Both the position numbers and the translations under genes were made by a program. Below are positions 42,773 to 54,800 of a stretch of DNA of 64,000 bases, piece by piece. Source of the stretch: Clostridia bacterium (GTDB taxonomy: Bacteria > Bacillota > Clostridia > Acetivibrionales > DSM-2933); NCBI GenBank assembly GCA_026418275.1, contig JAOABQ010000077.1, positions 124,001 to 188,000 on the forward strand, read 5' to 3'. A model generated the notes under the pieces. That model worked only from the letters and a program-made list of their open reading frames with translations, did not search any database and was not told the DNA's origin. Numbering within the stretch: the stretch's first letter is position 1; every line of letters begins with the position of its first letter.

Positions 42773-44077
42773 CTACTTATATTGGAAGGCATTTACTTCA
42801 ATAAACGTTTCTTTCGATAAGGGATGCTTATCACCTTTTACTACAATCCTTATCGTATGTGATCCTTTCGTTAGGCCTGACTTCTGATAAATCAAAATAT
42901 TCCTCATCGGTTTATCCGATGTATAGCAATCTACCGAAGCATCCAGTTCTCCATCTATATAAACATCTGCTTTTCCTTGTTTGTTTCCTATTGCTCCAAA
43001 CCACTTTAGGCTACTACCGGTAAAAGTAAATTCAACATAACTGCCGGTTGCTCCTGAAGTCTTTGACTGTCCTTCTATTGTACTCCAGCTTCCGGAATAT
43101 AAGATGCTGCGGTCTCCTGCCGCTACCATTCCCTTAGGCATCCGTGTAGGTGTGGGTGTATACTCCGGTGCCGGCGTAATTGTCGCTACAGGTTTAGGGG
43201 TCGGCGTCGGTTCCAATGTGGGAGTTGGTAAAACAACCGATGTAGTCGGCTTAGGTATTGGAGTGGGTGACGGTGAAACCGCTACATTGAGTGCAGGATC
43301 ACTTTCGTCACCAAGGCTGATCCCGGTCTTTTTCACAAGTTCGGTAATATTGCCTTCCTTTACTTCACTCAGTGCAATATCAATGCCTTTTTCCCTTGCT
43401 TCCTTATATACAGCGTACTTACCCATGGACATATCGTTTTCCCGTGCTTTCACCATGTCTTCTGTGTCTACTTTTATGATCTTTGAAGTAATATTTTCCT
43501 GTTCCAATTCGTCCATACGGCTATCTATGGTATTTAGGAGTTTGTCTAACTTATCTTCATTTCCATACAGGTTTTTGTCCTTTTGACTATCTTCGTTTAA
43601 AGCGGCCGATATTAATACTACCGTTTCTTTATCCTTTTCAATAAATCCCTTTTCCCTGGATTCCTTTACAACCTCGGTTAAAGCCGTTTTAACCTGCATT
43701 CCTTTAAGTTCTAAATCTTCCAGCAAAGTATTTGCATCTTCATTGATTGCCTTTACTTTGACGATCTCATTTTCCTGATCGATCATGAGCTCAAGGCTTG
43801 GGTTGATATCTACGTCTACGTAAGCATAAATATCCTGATTGGTATAAAACGACTGAATATAGAAAAATGTAATAACCAAAACAGCGGCTATGCCGGATGC
43901 GATGGTGGAGAACATGGCTATTTTGCTTCTTGGATTTATAATATCTGATTTTTTAAATTGAACTTTCTGCCCCAGAAACATTCCGGGTCTTCTTTTTATG
44001 CTCATAAATCCTTTACTGGAAGTCAGTATGATCGCTTCCTTTTCTGTAAGCTCCAATACCGTTCCTATGTTCTCCAA
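42773..44077 (-). CDS. rsgI: RsgI-like anti-sigma-I factor with C-terminal carbohydrate-binding-like domain
   Basis: A membrane anti-sigma factor of about 434 residues. The cytoplasmic N-terminal RsgI domain (about 1-45, binding SigI) is followed by one membrane helix (about 52-75) and the conserved outer domain with DVDINPSLEL. The N92-P93 bond lies at the site where RsgI proteins are known to self-cleave. Then come a Glu/Lys-rich helical region, a Pro/Thr linker and a beta-sandwich of about 115 residues (YSGSWSTIEGQSKTSGATGSYVEFTF ... GSHTIRIVVKGDKH split by other residues) resembling galactose-binding-like sugar-binding modules. It should sense an extracellular polysaccharide. A GTG at 44086 abuts AGAAGGAGG too closely; the TTG at 44077 has the right 8-base gap and is preferred. 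Confidence 0.88.
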   Translation of the reverse strand: MENIGTVLELTEKEAIILTSSKGFMSIKRRPGMFLGQKVQFKKSDIINPRSKIAMFSTIASGIAAVLVITFFYIQSFYTNQDIYAYVDVDINPSLELMIDQENEIVKVKAINEDANTLLEDLELKGMQVKTALTEVVKESREKGFIEKDKETVVLISAALNEDSQKDKNLYGNEDKLDKLLNTIDSRMDELEQENITSKIIKVDTEDMVKARENDMSMGKYAVYKEAREKGIDIALSEVKEGNITELVKKTGISLGDESDPALNVAVSPSPTPIPKPTTSVVLPTPTLEPTPTPKPVATITPAPEYTPTPTRMPKGMVAAGDRSILYSGSWSTIEGQSKTSGATGSYVEFTFTGSSLKWFGAIGNKQGKADVYIDGELDASVDCYTSDKPMRNILIYQKSGLTKGSHTIRIVVKGDKHPLSKETFIEVNAFQYK

Positions 44078-44128
44078 ACCAGTCACCTCCTTCTAACCGT
44101 ATTAATATATAACTTCTACATAAGAGAG

Positions 44129-44350
44129 TTATCCCATGATATGTAGAATATTTTTCAATCTAAAACCCGCAAACATTTTCCTTCTTATCAGGCTTCTCTT
44201 TTCCAACTTTTTGCATTTTTTAAGCAAATCATCAATTTCATTCATGGTCCTCTCAATTTCAAAATTTAAAGTGTCATTTTTCTCTGCCAGGTGCTGTAGT
44301 TCTATACTTAAGGTTTCTACTTTATTCACCAATTTTTTATAGGTTGTCAT
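44129..44350 (-). CDS. small coiled-coil protein between sigI and rsgI
   Basis: A 73-residue, highly charged helical protein. Heptad-like spacing of Leu/Ile runs through LVNKVETLSIELQHLAEKND and beyond, and the C-terminus is basic (KRSLIRRKMFAGFRLK). The ATG at 44350 has GGGGGA at a suitable distance; an upstream in-frame ATG at 44368 would overlap that site. I do not recognise a family. It sits where sigI and rsgI are normally adjacent, behind a sigma-I-like promoter. It may therefore be co-expressed with rsgI and could modulate SigI or RsgI; this is inference. Confidence 0.65.
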   Translation of the reverse strand: MTTYKKLVNKVETLSIELQHLAEKNDTLNFEIERTMNEIDDLLKKCKKLEKRSLIRRKMFAGFRLKNILHIMG

Positions 44351-44417
44351 ATCTCTTCCCCCATTCAAAACATAAAAGCTTATAACTTACCAGCCACTTT
44401 AAATTTCATTATAGTAT

Positions 44418-44446
44418 TTCGGGCATACATTCTTTTTTTAGGGGGT
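44418..44446 (-). promoter_or_regulatory. sigma-I-like promoter of the coiled-coil/rsgI genes
   Basis: On the minus strand ACCCCC (44441-44446) is followed after 19 bases by CGAA (44418-44421), about 68 bases before the coiled-coil ATG. It matches the published sigma-I pattern better than the chitinase site does, and would give feedback expression of the anti-sigma factor. Confidence 0.6.
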
Positions 44447-44509
44447 ACCTCAAATAACTAAAATTTATTTTCAACTTATTCCTTCAATAAGAAATTGAAA
44501 AGACGCATT

Positions 44510-45271
44510 TTAAACCAAGTCCTTTCCACCCTCTTCAAGATCCCTGATATGCGTTTTCAGATCATCCAGATTGCTTTTTAGAATCAATGAAACGGCAATG
44601 ATAAACTTTCTATACTTTTCAACAGTTTTTCTGCTTACATCCACTTCTTTTAACAGTTCAACAATAGGCAGGTTCTTTGTTTTCATCATTTTATTAAACA
44701 GCGCATCGTTTTGGGCCAGTTTTCTGCCGATATTTGTTGCCATCTTCATTGAATCCTTATGTTTGGGTGAAATCAACACCAGTTCCTTTAATGTAATTCC
44801 GAATTCGCTTAACTTTTCTTTGAACGCAATGATTTCTTCTTTAATTTCAATATTTTCAAAAGCGTAGGACGAATCAGAGCGTAAATACTGCTCTTCAAAT
44901 TTGCTCTCATGCTCCTCATCGTCAAACTGGGAAAAAGTATAGACATTTCTATCTTTTTGGGTACTTCTTAAATAATCAATAATTCTTCTCCGGATCACCT
45001 GTTCACAAAAATTGAAAAAATTCGTATTCCTTTTTGGATCATAGCTATCTATGGCTTCATTAAACGCTAATAAGCCAATACTATATTCCTCACTGTTCTC
45101 TATCTCAATGTATTTTCCGAGAATATTCGAAACAGTTTTGATAATAAACCGGTTATAATCACTTATGAATTTTTCTCTTAAGGCTTTATCCCCCTTTTGG
45201 ATTTTTTCCACAAGGGCATTTACAGGTTCTTTTGGACTTTCATTCTTTTTAAATAGGTGCAAAATTTTCAA
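44510..45271 (-). CDS. sigI: RNA polymerase sigma factor SigI
   Basis: A 253-residue alternative sigma factor of the SigI family. Region 2 is clear (FISDYNRFIIKTVSNILGKYIEIENSEEY split by others, IGLLAFNEAIDSYDP, FFNFCEQVIRRRIIDYLR). The C-terminal SigI domain contains LPIVELLKEVDVSRKTVEKYRKFIIAVSLI as the promoter-contacting part. SigI factors direct cellulosomal genes when their RsgI partner detects polysaccharide. The TTG at 45271 (MKILHLFKK) is the likely start, with AGGTGA just upstream. The 238-base gap downstream to rsgI, filled by a small gene and a promoter, is unusual. Confidence 0.93.
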   Translation of the reverse strand: MKILHLFKKNESPKEPVNALVEKIQKGDKALREKFISDYNRFIIKTVSNILGKYIEIENSEEYSIGLLAFNEAIDSYDPKRNTNFFNFCEQVIRRRIIDYLRSTQKDRNVYTFSQFDDEEHESKFEEQYLRSDSSYAFENIEIKEEIIAFKEKLSEFGITLKELVLISPKHKDSMKMATNIGRKLAQNDALFNKMMKTKNLPIVELLKEVDVSRKTVEKYRKFIIAVSLILKSNLDDLKTHIRDLEEGGKDLV

Positions 45272-45854
45272 AAAATCACCTGCCTCAGTTTAAGGAAAGA
45301 TCCGAATAGGAAACAATACTTTTTCAATCTAAATTGAACAAGCTAAAGATTTTACATCGCGCTTCAATTTCCTTGATTAATAACGTGAAAATTCAATTTA
45401 TCCCTGCAAAATCATTTTCACGATCTATAAACAATAAAAATAATCTTTAGAAGTTACGATAATCTAATGACCAATCTATGAACTGCACTGCAAACGTATC
45501 CCCTGCCTGTCCTGCCAACTTGTTGATGTTTATCTAGACAACCGAAGAAAATGATGCGTCATTTCGCAAAGCGATCACGAAGATCACTATAACAACTTTT
45601 TATGTATTATCTATATCGGCTGTTTTAAGGAAATATAAAATACGATAATACTCAGTCATTTGGCAGCATATTCACCGCCCCTATGGTACCGATTTACCGT
45701 AGTTTCTAAATATCCAAAACCTTAATTTTTTTGCCTCCAAATGAAATGGTAGGGCCATATAGCCCTACCATATCATATTTAATATATAAATATCAAGTTA
45801 AAAATAAATGGAAAAGTTAGAAGCAATTTAGAAATCCATTGGGAAATATCAAGC
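45272..45854 (-). other. intergenic region between the giant protein gene and sigI
   Basis: These 583 bases hold no convincing gene. The inverted repeat ATGGTAGGGC ... GCCCTACCAT (45746-45771) lies 85 bases beyond the giant-gene stop but lacks a T run. Nearer sigI, TTGTTC-17-TATTGT (minus strand) is a possible sigma-A promoter. I found no ACCCCC/CGAA pair directly in front of sigI. Confidence 0.5.
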
Positions 45855-48800
45855 TTAATACCGGATGATGATCTTTTTAGATTTACCTTCCCAAAAAACT
45901 TCACTGCCAAAACTTTCGGTAACAAACCTTAGAGGCATCATGGTTCTTGAATTAATGATTTTAGGTGCTACATCGATTTTTAAATCTACCCCATTTTCCC
46001 TGGCTTTTTTAGACCCGACCCACATTTCTACTTTCTGGGCTCCCAGGCTAAAAGTCGACTTGCGCTCTTTGGAATCCCATCCAACAACCCCACCCAAGGC
46101 CTCTATCACCGCTCTTAGGGGAAGGATGGTCCGGTTTTCCTCTATCACAGGTACTGTAGAACGGCCAGGGTCAATTTCCACCTTATCATTATTTACAAAC
46201 ATATAGGGGCTTCCGATATAAAGTACAATTTCTACGCCATAATTCTGCTCTTTGACCTTGCCTTCTGCCTTATTTTCTGCCAAATCCGTTATATTTCCGG
46301 TTCTAAAATCCAAGGAAATATAAGACATATTATTTAGTTCCGCAGCCCTATCCGTCTCTTTGATTTTGTAGTTAAACAGCAGTTCATCCTTTTCCGTCTT
46401 TTTCACATATTCTGCATCTCTGCCCCCATTCAGTTGAACCTTCGGTGATCCTTCCACATTGATACCCTCAGTAAAGCTCACTTTAATGGTCATAACCTGC
46501 CCCGTCCTATAAATGGAGATATCCTTCACATTTGGGACAATGGTATCAATGACGATTCTCCCCTTTGACCCAAGGGCTCCTTTTTCACTGAGCTTTGGAA
46601 GCGTTATCAGCACATTATTTCCCGCTTTATCCTTAATTGCACCTCCATTTATCTTCAGTGCATCCGTTGACGTATAGTTGAGTTCAGGGGTATTATCCCC
46701 TTCTTCCACAGTATATTTGAAGTACACTGTGTCACTTCCGCTGCCGCTGGCATACTCGGCCATTTTTCCGGTATTCAAGCTAATCTGAGGTTTACCCGTA
46801 ACTAAAACAGCTTCATTGAATGCCACTGCAATAGGAATCACAGTTCCTGCTTTATATGCGCCGCTTTTCAGGCTGGTTGACACACCTTTTACTCTAGGGT
46901 TAACCGCATCAATACCAATATCCTTATTCATCCCCAAGGATCCCTCTGCTCCGGGCAGAGGCAGCGTTAAAAGCGCACTTCTTTGTTTAACATCTTTGAT
47001 GGTTCCCCCAGCTGGTACCAACCCATTTGCATTCATATAATCCAGGTCCCCAATCTCATCGCCTTCCTTTACAATGTACCGGAAAACAAGTTTACCCGTT
47101 CCCGAACCGCTTACATATTCAGCAATGGTCCCGGTATTTAAAGCAAGTTTTGGAATTCCTGCAACCTTAACAACTCCGGTGAATTCCACTTCGATATTGA
47201 TGATGCTTCCACCCCTGTAAACGCCATTGCTGACCGGAGATGTTACATTCTTTACCTTTACGGTTAACAAAGTATCAATGACAAGATTTTTGTTAGCGGC
47301 CAGAGATTTAGCCTGCCCCGGCTTGGCAAGCGTTAAATCCGCTTCGTTCCCTGCCCGGTCCTTTATAGAGCCTTTCAGTGAATCCACCCCTAAGTAGTCC
47401 AAGTCATCCGTATCCTCATTGGATCCTACATGATACCTGAATACGAGGGTATTGGTTCCCGAACCGCTGAAATACCCGGCATGCGCACCGGTATTTAATA
47501 AGAGTCGGGAATTTCCCTCTACACTTACCTTTTCATTGAAAACTACTTTGATGTCAATAATATCCTTTTCTTTATAAGTACCATCTGTTTTATCCGATGT
47601 CACATTGATCACTACCGGAACTATGGTATCAATCTCCAGATTTTTCTTATATCCCAAAGAATTTGTACTCCCCGGCGCAGGAAGAGAGAGCTCTTCCGGA
47701 GGCGGCACACTGGTACTCCCTGCCTCCACACTTCCCTTGATGGTGCCTCCGTTTAACTCAAGGGAATTTGCGCTCGCTATATCAAGGTCTGAGGTGGTGT
47801 CGCCCTTTGCTACAGTATACCTGAATATGAGTGTACTGCTTCCGCTTCCTTCGGCATACAACGCTTCCCCCCCTGAGTTCAGCGATAGTGAAGGGACTCC
47901 TGTAACAGTCACTTTTTTATCAAAAGTGATCTTGATATCGATGATCTGCCCCGCCGTATATACCCCATCTGCCTTATCCGAAGTCATGCCGGTTATTTTA
48001 CAGGGATTAGGAACCTCTTCCGGTATAACCGGCGGAATCCCCATGTCCGGAGGCTGAACTGGCGGTACGGTTGTATCAATGACAAGGTTTTTATTTCCCC
48101 CCAGCGAACCTCCTGCCCCAGGCAAAGGCAAGGTTAAATCTGCTGCATTTTGAGCCAGGTCCTTAATGGTTCCGGTCAGGGAACTGTTCGAAGTATAGTC
48201 CAAATCGGAAGCTGAATCTCCACTTGCCACAGTATACCTTAAAAGGAGGGTATTACTTCCGCTTCCGGAGGTGTAAAGGGCGGTTCTTCCTGAATTGAGC
48301 GTTAAGCCGGGAACTCCGGTTACGTAAACTACACTGTCAAATTCAACCTTAATATCGATAACATCCCCTACTTTATATGTGCCATTGGGTTTATCCGAAG
48401 TAACATTTACAACAAAGGGAGATGTTGTATCTATGACAATGTTTTTATTGGCCCCAAGGGAATTCGGAGCCCCAGGAGGTGGAAGCGTGAGTACGGCAAG
48501 ATTTAAAGCATTGTCCTTAATCACTCCTGTCATAGAATTGTCCGCCTGGAAGTCAAGGTCTGCAGCCGTTTCTCCCACCCCGACGATATAACTGAAAACA
48601 AGTGTATCGGTTCCGCTTCCTATGATATAGTTTACCGTTCTTCCTGTATTAAGCGCCAATTGAGGCGTACCGGTAACATTGACTGCTTCATTAAAACGGA
48701 CTCTGATTTCTATCTCTTCCCCCTCTTTATAAGCCCCATCCGCCTTATTGGAATTCACGGATAAAACCTGTGGCGATACAGCATCCACGACAATCTCCTT

Positions 48801-51800
48801 ATTAAAGGTCAAAGAACCTAAAACCCCTGATGAGGGTAGTGTAAGATTTGCATTGTTTCCTGCAACATCCTTAATCGTACCGGTAAGGGCATTTATATTC
48901 TGGTAATCCAATCCAAGGGATGCATCACCTGCTTGAACGGTATAACTAAACTCAAGTACATTCGATCCGTCTCCGCCTGTATAATTTACAGTTCTTCCCG
49001 TATTAAGCACCAGTTGAGGGATGCCTGTTACACTTACATTTTCGGAAAACGCGACTTTAAGGTGTATAATATCTCCCAGCTTATATACTCCATTCGAGTC
49101 ATCTGAAGTAACATTGGTCACATATGGGATTAGGCCGTCTACTCCCAGGTTCTTGTTATTTCCCAAAGACCCTGCCCCTCCGGGAGCGGCCAAGACCACA
49201 CTGGCTTGATTGCCTGCGCTATCCGAAATAATTCCCCCGTTTAATACCAGAGAATTGATAGCCGCATAGTCCAAATCCGGCTTAGAATCTCCCGATCCGA
49301 TGGTGTAATTAAATACCAGGGTATTTGATCCGCTGCCCGCACTATAATTGACGGTTTTTCCGGTATTTAAAACAATTTGTGGTGTACCCGCCACAAATAC
49401 GTTTTTATTGAAAACAACTTGAATATCGATAGTATCCCCCAGCTTATAAGTCCCATTGCCCTTCGTAGAAGTTACGTTATTTACAATGGGAATAATACCG
49501 TCAATCACAAGATTTTTGTTTCCGCCCAAAGAACTTGGTAGTGCCGGATCCGGAAGGGTAAGATCTGCGTTATTCCCTGCCGCATCCCGGATGGTTCCTC
49601 CATTTACATCTAAAGAACCTGCAGCTAAATAATTTAAGTCGACTGTGTTGTCTCCCTGCTGAACGGTGTAATTGAATATCAGTACGCTGCTGCCGCTCCC
49701 GCTGACATAATCAATAACCGCTGTGATATTCGAATTGAGTGTGAGCCGAGGAGTTCCTGTAACAGTAACAGGTCCGTCAAAAGCAACCCGCACATCGATG
49801 GTATCCCCAATCTTATACGTTCCGTTTGCCTTATTGGAAGATACGCTGCTTACAATGGGTGCGGTTGTATCTACTTCTATATCCTTATTTGCCCCGAGAG
49901 AATTTGCTGCCCCGGGTACAGGCAAGGTCCTTACAGCATCATTGCCTGCATTATCCTGAATCGTTCCTCCGTTTAAGGTCAGAGAATTGATATTGGAATA
50001 ATCCAGATCCGCCGAGGTATCTCCAGGCTGTACAGTATAATTAAATATCAGTGTTGTAGTTCCGCTGCCGCTGCTGTAATCCACTGTCCTTCCGGAATTT
50101 AATGTGATCTGGGGAGTACCCGTAACGTTCACAACCTTACTGAATATAACTTTTATATCGATAACAGCTCCATCCTTGTATATTCCGTTGGATTTATCGG
50201 AATTGACACTGTTTACTACAGGTATATTCCCGTCTACTGCAATATTTTTATTACTTCCAAGGGAATTGGCCGCACCGGTTGCCGGAAGGTCGATGCTTGC
50301 ATCATTTCCAGCCCCATCCCGGATGGTTCCTCCATTTAAGCTGAGGGAATTGATTCCTAAATAGTTTAAGTCTGATATACTGTTTCCTGCCTGTACCGTG
50401 TAGTTAAAGATTAACGTATCAGTACCGCTGCCTCCGCTTAAATCAACGGTAGCACCTGTATTTAAAGCAATTCGGGGTGTACCTGTTACAATAACGGTTT
50501 CTCCGAATTGTACTCTAATATCGATAATGTCTCCAACCTTATAAGTACCGTTTACTGCATTGGATGTTACATTGATTACACCGGGAACAATTCCGTCAAT
50601 CACCATGTTTTTGTTGGTTCCCAATGACCCAGCTCCTCCGGCTGCGGGTAATGCAACATTCGCATCGTTCCCTGCTGCATCTTTAATGGAGCCGCCGTTT
50701 AGCATCAGCGCACCTGATGAGGTGTAATTTAAATCTCCTATATTGTCCCCTGCTTGAACCTGGTATCGGAACACAAGGGTATTGGTACCGCTTCCGCTAT
50801 TGTAAAGAGCATTTTGTCCCGTATTTAACGCTAGCACCGGTGAGCCGGTAACTGTTACCGCCCCATCTAAAACCACCTTGATTTGAATCATACTTCCGAC
50901 TTTATAGGTAGCATCTCCATCATCCGATGTTACATTGATAACTGCCTCAATAACGCCGTCCACTCTGATATCCTTCTCTCCACCTAGAGAGCCGGCGCCC
51001 CCAACCGCAGGTAAAGTAAGGTCTGCATCGTTCCCTGCAAAATCCCGGATGGCCCCGCCGTTTAAGTCCAGGGCGTTTGTTGCCGGATAATCCAGATCCA
51101 AAGCACTATCCCCTGAACTCACCGTATAGTTGAATAAAAGGGTACTGCTCCCGCTGCCACTGGTATAACTGGCAGTCCTTCCAATATTTGAGTTTAGCGC
51201 AATCCGTGGGGTTCCCGTCACAGTGACAGGGCCGTCAAAATGAACCCGGATATCTATAACATCCCCCAGTTTATAGCTTCCGTTTCCTTTGTTTGAAGTA
51301 ACACTCCCCACGATAGGCGCTGTGGTATCAATCCGTATATCCTTGCTGCCTCCCAGGGAATCCGGCCACCCCCTATCAGGAAGTGTAATATTTACATCCT
51401 GTCCCCCTGATCTGATGGTCCCCCCATTTAAGGTAAGGGAGTTTACATCTACATAGTCCAGATCCGCCGCTGTATGCCCGGGTGCTACTGTATAATCGAA
51501 GGTTAGCGTATCTGTGCCGTCACCCCCGCTGTAATTGACCGTTGCCCCTGTATTGAGTGCTAGCTGCGGTGTGCCTGTTACATCAACAATGCTGCTGAAT
51601 TTTACTGTAATGGGTATTAGTTGCCCGCTTTTATAGGCACCATCCGCCACAGCCGTCGTAACCTTTGTTACCACAGGAGAAGCAAGAGATGCAGCCTGAA
51701 GAATCGCACGCCCGTTTATATCATGCATAGTGTCAATGGTAAATTTAACCCTCAAGGTCTCACCGGGATTTTGTGCCTTGAAGGTGAGGGAAATCTTTTT

Positions 51801-54800
51801 ATAGGTTGTTCCGTTATTGTCTATATAAGCTACATAATCAGAGGCGCTTCCGTCACTTAAAATGGCTTCAATTTTACCTCTAATGTCGGTAGCCCCCAGA
51901 TATACATTAAGAGTTTTTTGCTGTGTTCCGGCAGGAATGGTAAATTCCAGCCCATTTCCCACGCCTGACGCATAAATCCCTGCAGCAATATCCACGTTAT
52001 TTGCGGAAGGGTTGCCGTCAGTCCAGGTAAATTTTGTCGTACTGCCGGCTGCATGGCTTTTAGGCCCGGCCAAAACAGTACTGCTGTCGCTAATTTTTTG
52101 AGCTACCCCATTTTTATGGGTAAAACTGTTTTCGTCAATCAATCCCCAATGTGCCCAGTCCTCTGTTCCCTCTAAGGTCAGATTCACACTTCCGGGCGCA
52201 TTTTCAACACCTCCATATAACTTCCCGCTGGTTCCGGCAGCAATTACAATATCCTTGCTTCCACCCAATGAATTTGGCGTTCCCACTGCTGCCAGGGTTA
52301 AAGTCCCATTGTTTCCGGCCCCGTCCTTAATCGTTCCTCCGTTTAAAATCAAAGCAGACGTAGAACTGTAATCCAAATCACCGGAAACATCTCCCGCCAA
52401 AACCGTATAGTTAAAAGTTAGCAAATCTGAACCGGTTCCACTGCTGTAAACAGCAGTTCTTCCCGTATTTAATGCAAGCTGGGGGGTTCCGGTCACAACG
52501 ACATTTTCACTAAACCGGACTGTAACAGCAATGGTGGCCCCCGCGCTATAGGTTCCGTTGGCGGTCGTAGACGTAACGTAATTTACAGATGGCACCTGAG
52601 CATCAATGACCAGATCCTTGTTTGTACCCAGAGAGCCTGCATCTCCTGTTGCAGGCAAGGTAAGGGATGCATTGTTTCCAGCCCCGTCCTTGATGCTTCC
52701 TCCATTGGGTACCAGCGAACCGGTATTGACATAATTCAAATCCGATGCTGTATCTCCTGCTTCGACAGTATAGTTAAACGAAAGGGTATCGGTACCGCTT
52801 CCATGATTATAATCAATGGTTTTTCCTGTATTGAGGGAAAGCCGGGGTGTTCCGGTCACATTAACAATTTCACTAAACCGAACAGTAACTGTAATGACAT
52901 CACCGGTTTTATAGTTCCCGTTTCCATTGGTGGAGGTTACGTTTTGAACTTGTGGTGCCGTACCGTCTACAGCAATATCTTTATTGCTGCCAAGGGACCC
53001 TGCTGCTCCAGCCAAGGGCAGGGTCACTACAGCATCGTTATTTACAGTATCTTTAATCGTTCCCCCATTTAAGGTCAAAGACCCTGTATCCACATAATTT
53101 AAATCCGAAATCTGATCACCCACCTGTACTACATAACTAAATGTTAAAGTATCCGATCCGGTTCCTGCAGTATAATTGACAGTCCTGCCCGTATTTAAGG
53201 CCAACCGCGGCGTCCCCGCAACGTTTACGGTCTCGTTGAATCTTACTGTAACAGAGATCGTATCCCCTGCTTTATAAGTTCCGTTTGAATTTGTGGATGT
53301 TACGTTTGTAACATAGGGTACAACTCCATCCACACGGATATCCTTGTTGGTGCCGAGTGCACCTGCACCTCCTGTGGCAGGCAGTGTCAACCCGGCATCA
53401 TTTCCCGCCAAGTCCTTGATAGAACCGCCGTTTAGGCTGAGAGAACCGGTATTGACATAGTTTAAATCTGCTGCAGTATCTCCCGCCCCTACCGTATAGT
53501 TAAATGTTAAGGTATTCGTTCCGCTGCCGCTTCCGTAATTTATGGTCCTACCGGTATTTAAAGCCAATTGAGGTGTTCCGGTTACATATACAGATTCGCT
53601 AAACCTTATGGTAACAGCAATGGTATCACCCAATTTATAGTTTCCATTTCCATTGGTTGAGGTTACATCCGCTACTCCCGGGGCTGTCGTATCAATGACA
53701 ATGTCCCTGTTGGTGCCCAAAGATCCAACACCTCCGGTTGCCGGAAGTGCAAGAGAAGCATCGTTTCCACTAGCGTCTTTGATTGAGCCGCCATTTAACG
53801 TAAGGGAATTGATATTGGCATAATTTAAATCGGATGCCGTATCTCCAGCTTGCACAGTATAGTTGAAAGAAAGGGTGTTACTGCCGCTGCCCCCCGCAAA
53901 GTTAATGGTTCTTCCCGTATTAAGAGAGAGCTGTGGTGTTCCGGTGACCGTAACCGTATCATTAAACATCACGGTAACCGTGATGATACTTCCCGATTTA
54001 TAGCTTCCATTCCCATTCGTTGATGTCACATTGGTAACCGCAGGTGCTACTCCGTCAATTGCCAGGTTTTTGTTGGTACCCAAAGATCCCGCCCCATTTG
54101 TCGCAGGCAGGGTTAATACAGCGTCATTTCCCGCATCGTCTCGAATGGTGGCGCCGTTTAGCGCAAGGGAATTGCTCGCCTGATAATTTAGATCTGCAGT
54201 ATTATCTCCAGTTCCAACCGTATACGAAAAGACAAGATTTACCGAACCGCTCCCACTGACATAATTGATGGTTCTTCCTGTGTTTAATGTAAGCTGGGGT
54301 ACTCCGGTAACATTAACTGCTTCAGTAAACGTAACAACAATAGAAAGGGGTTCCCCTATTTTATAAGTCCTGTTGTTATCGGGAGATGTTACATTATTGA
54401 CTCCAGGTGCTGTGGTATCAATTCTAATATCCTTGTTTGTACCCAGAGACCCTGCTCCCCCCGTTGCCGGGAGTGTCAGAACCGCATCATTACCGTTGTT
54501 GTCCCTGATTGTTCCTCCATTTAAGGTAAGGGAGGATGTGTTGGCATAATTCAGGTCTGCAATAGAATCCCCAGCCTGAACGGTATATCTGAAAGTAAGA
54601 GCATTGGTGCCGTTTCCGTCCACAAATCCGGCACTTCGCCCTGTATTGAGTGAAATTAGCGGTGTACCTGTAACCACAACATTATCGCTAAAGGAAACAG
54701 TAATATTGATCTCATCTCCTGCGTGATAACTGCCGTTTCCATTGGTTGCCGTTACATTATTGACTGTAGGTGCTACCCCATCAATCACAATATTCTTATT

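Noticed and set aside
45746..45771. Inverted repeat ATGGTAGGGC/GCCCTACCAT as the giant-gene terminator
   Set aside because: No T run follows on the minus strand and it lies 85 bases after the stop. It is noted only as a hairpin within the intergenic region.
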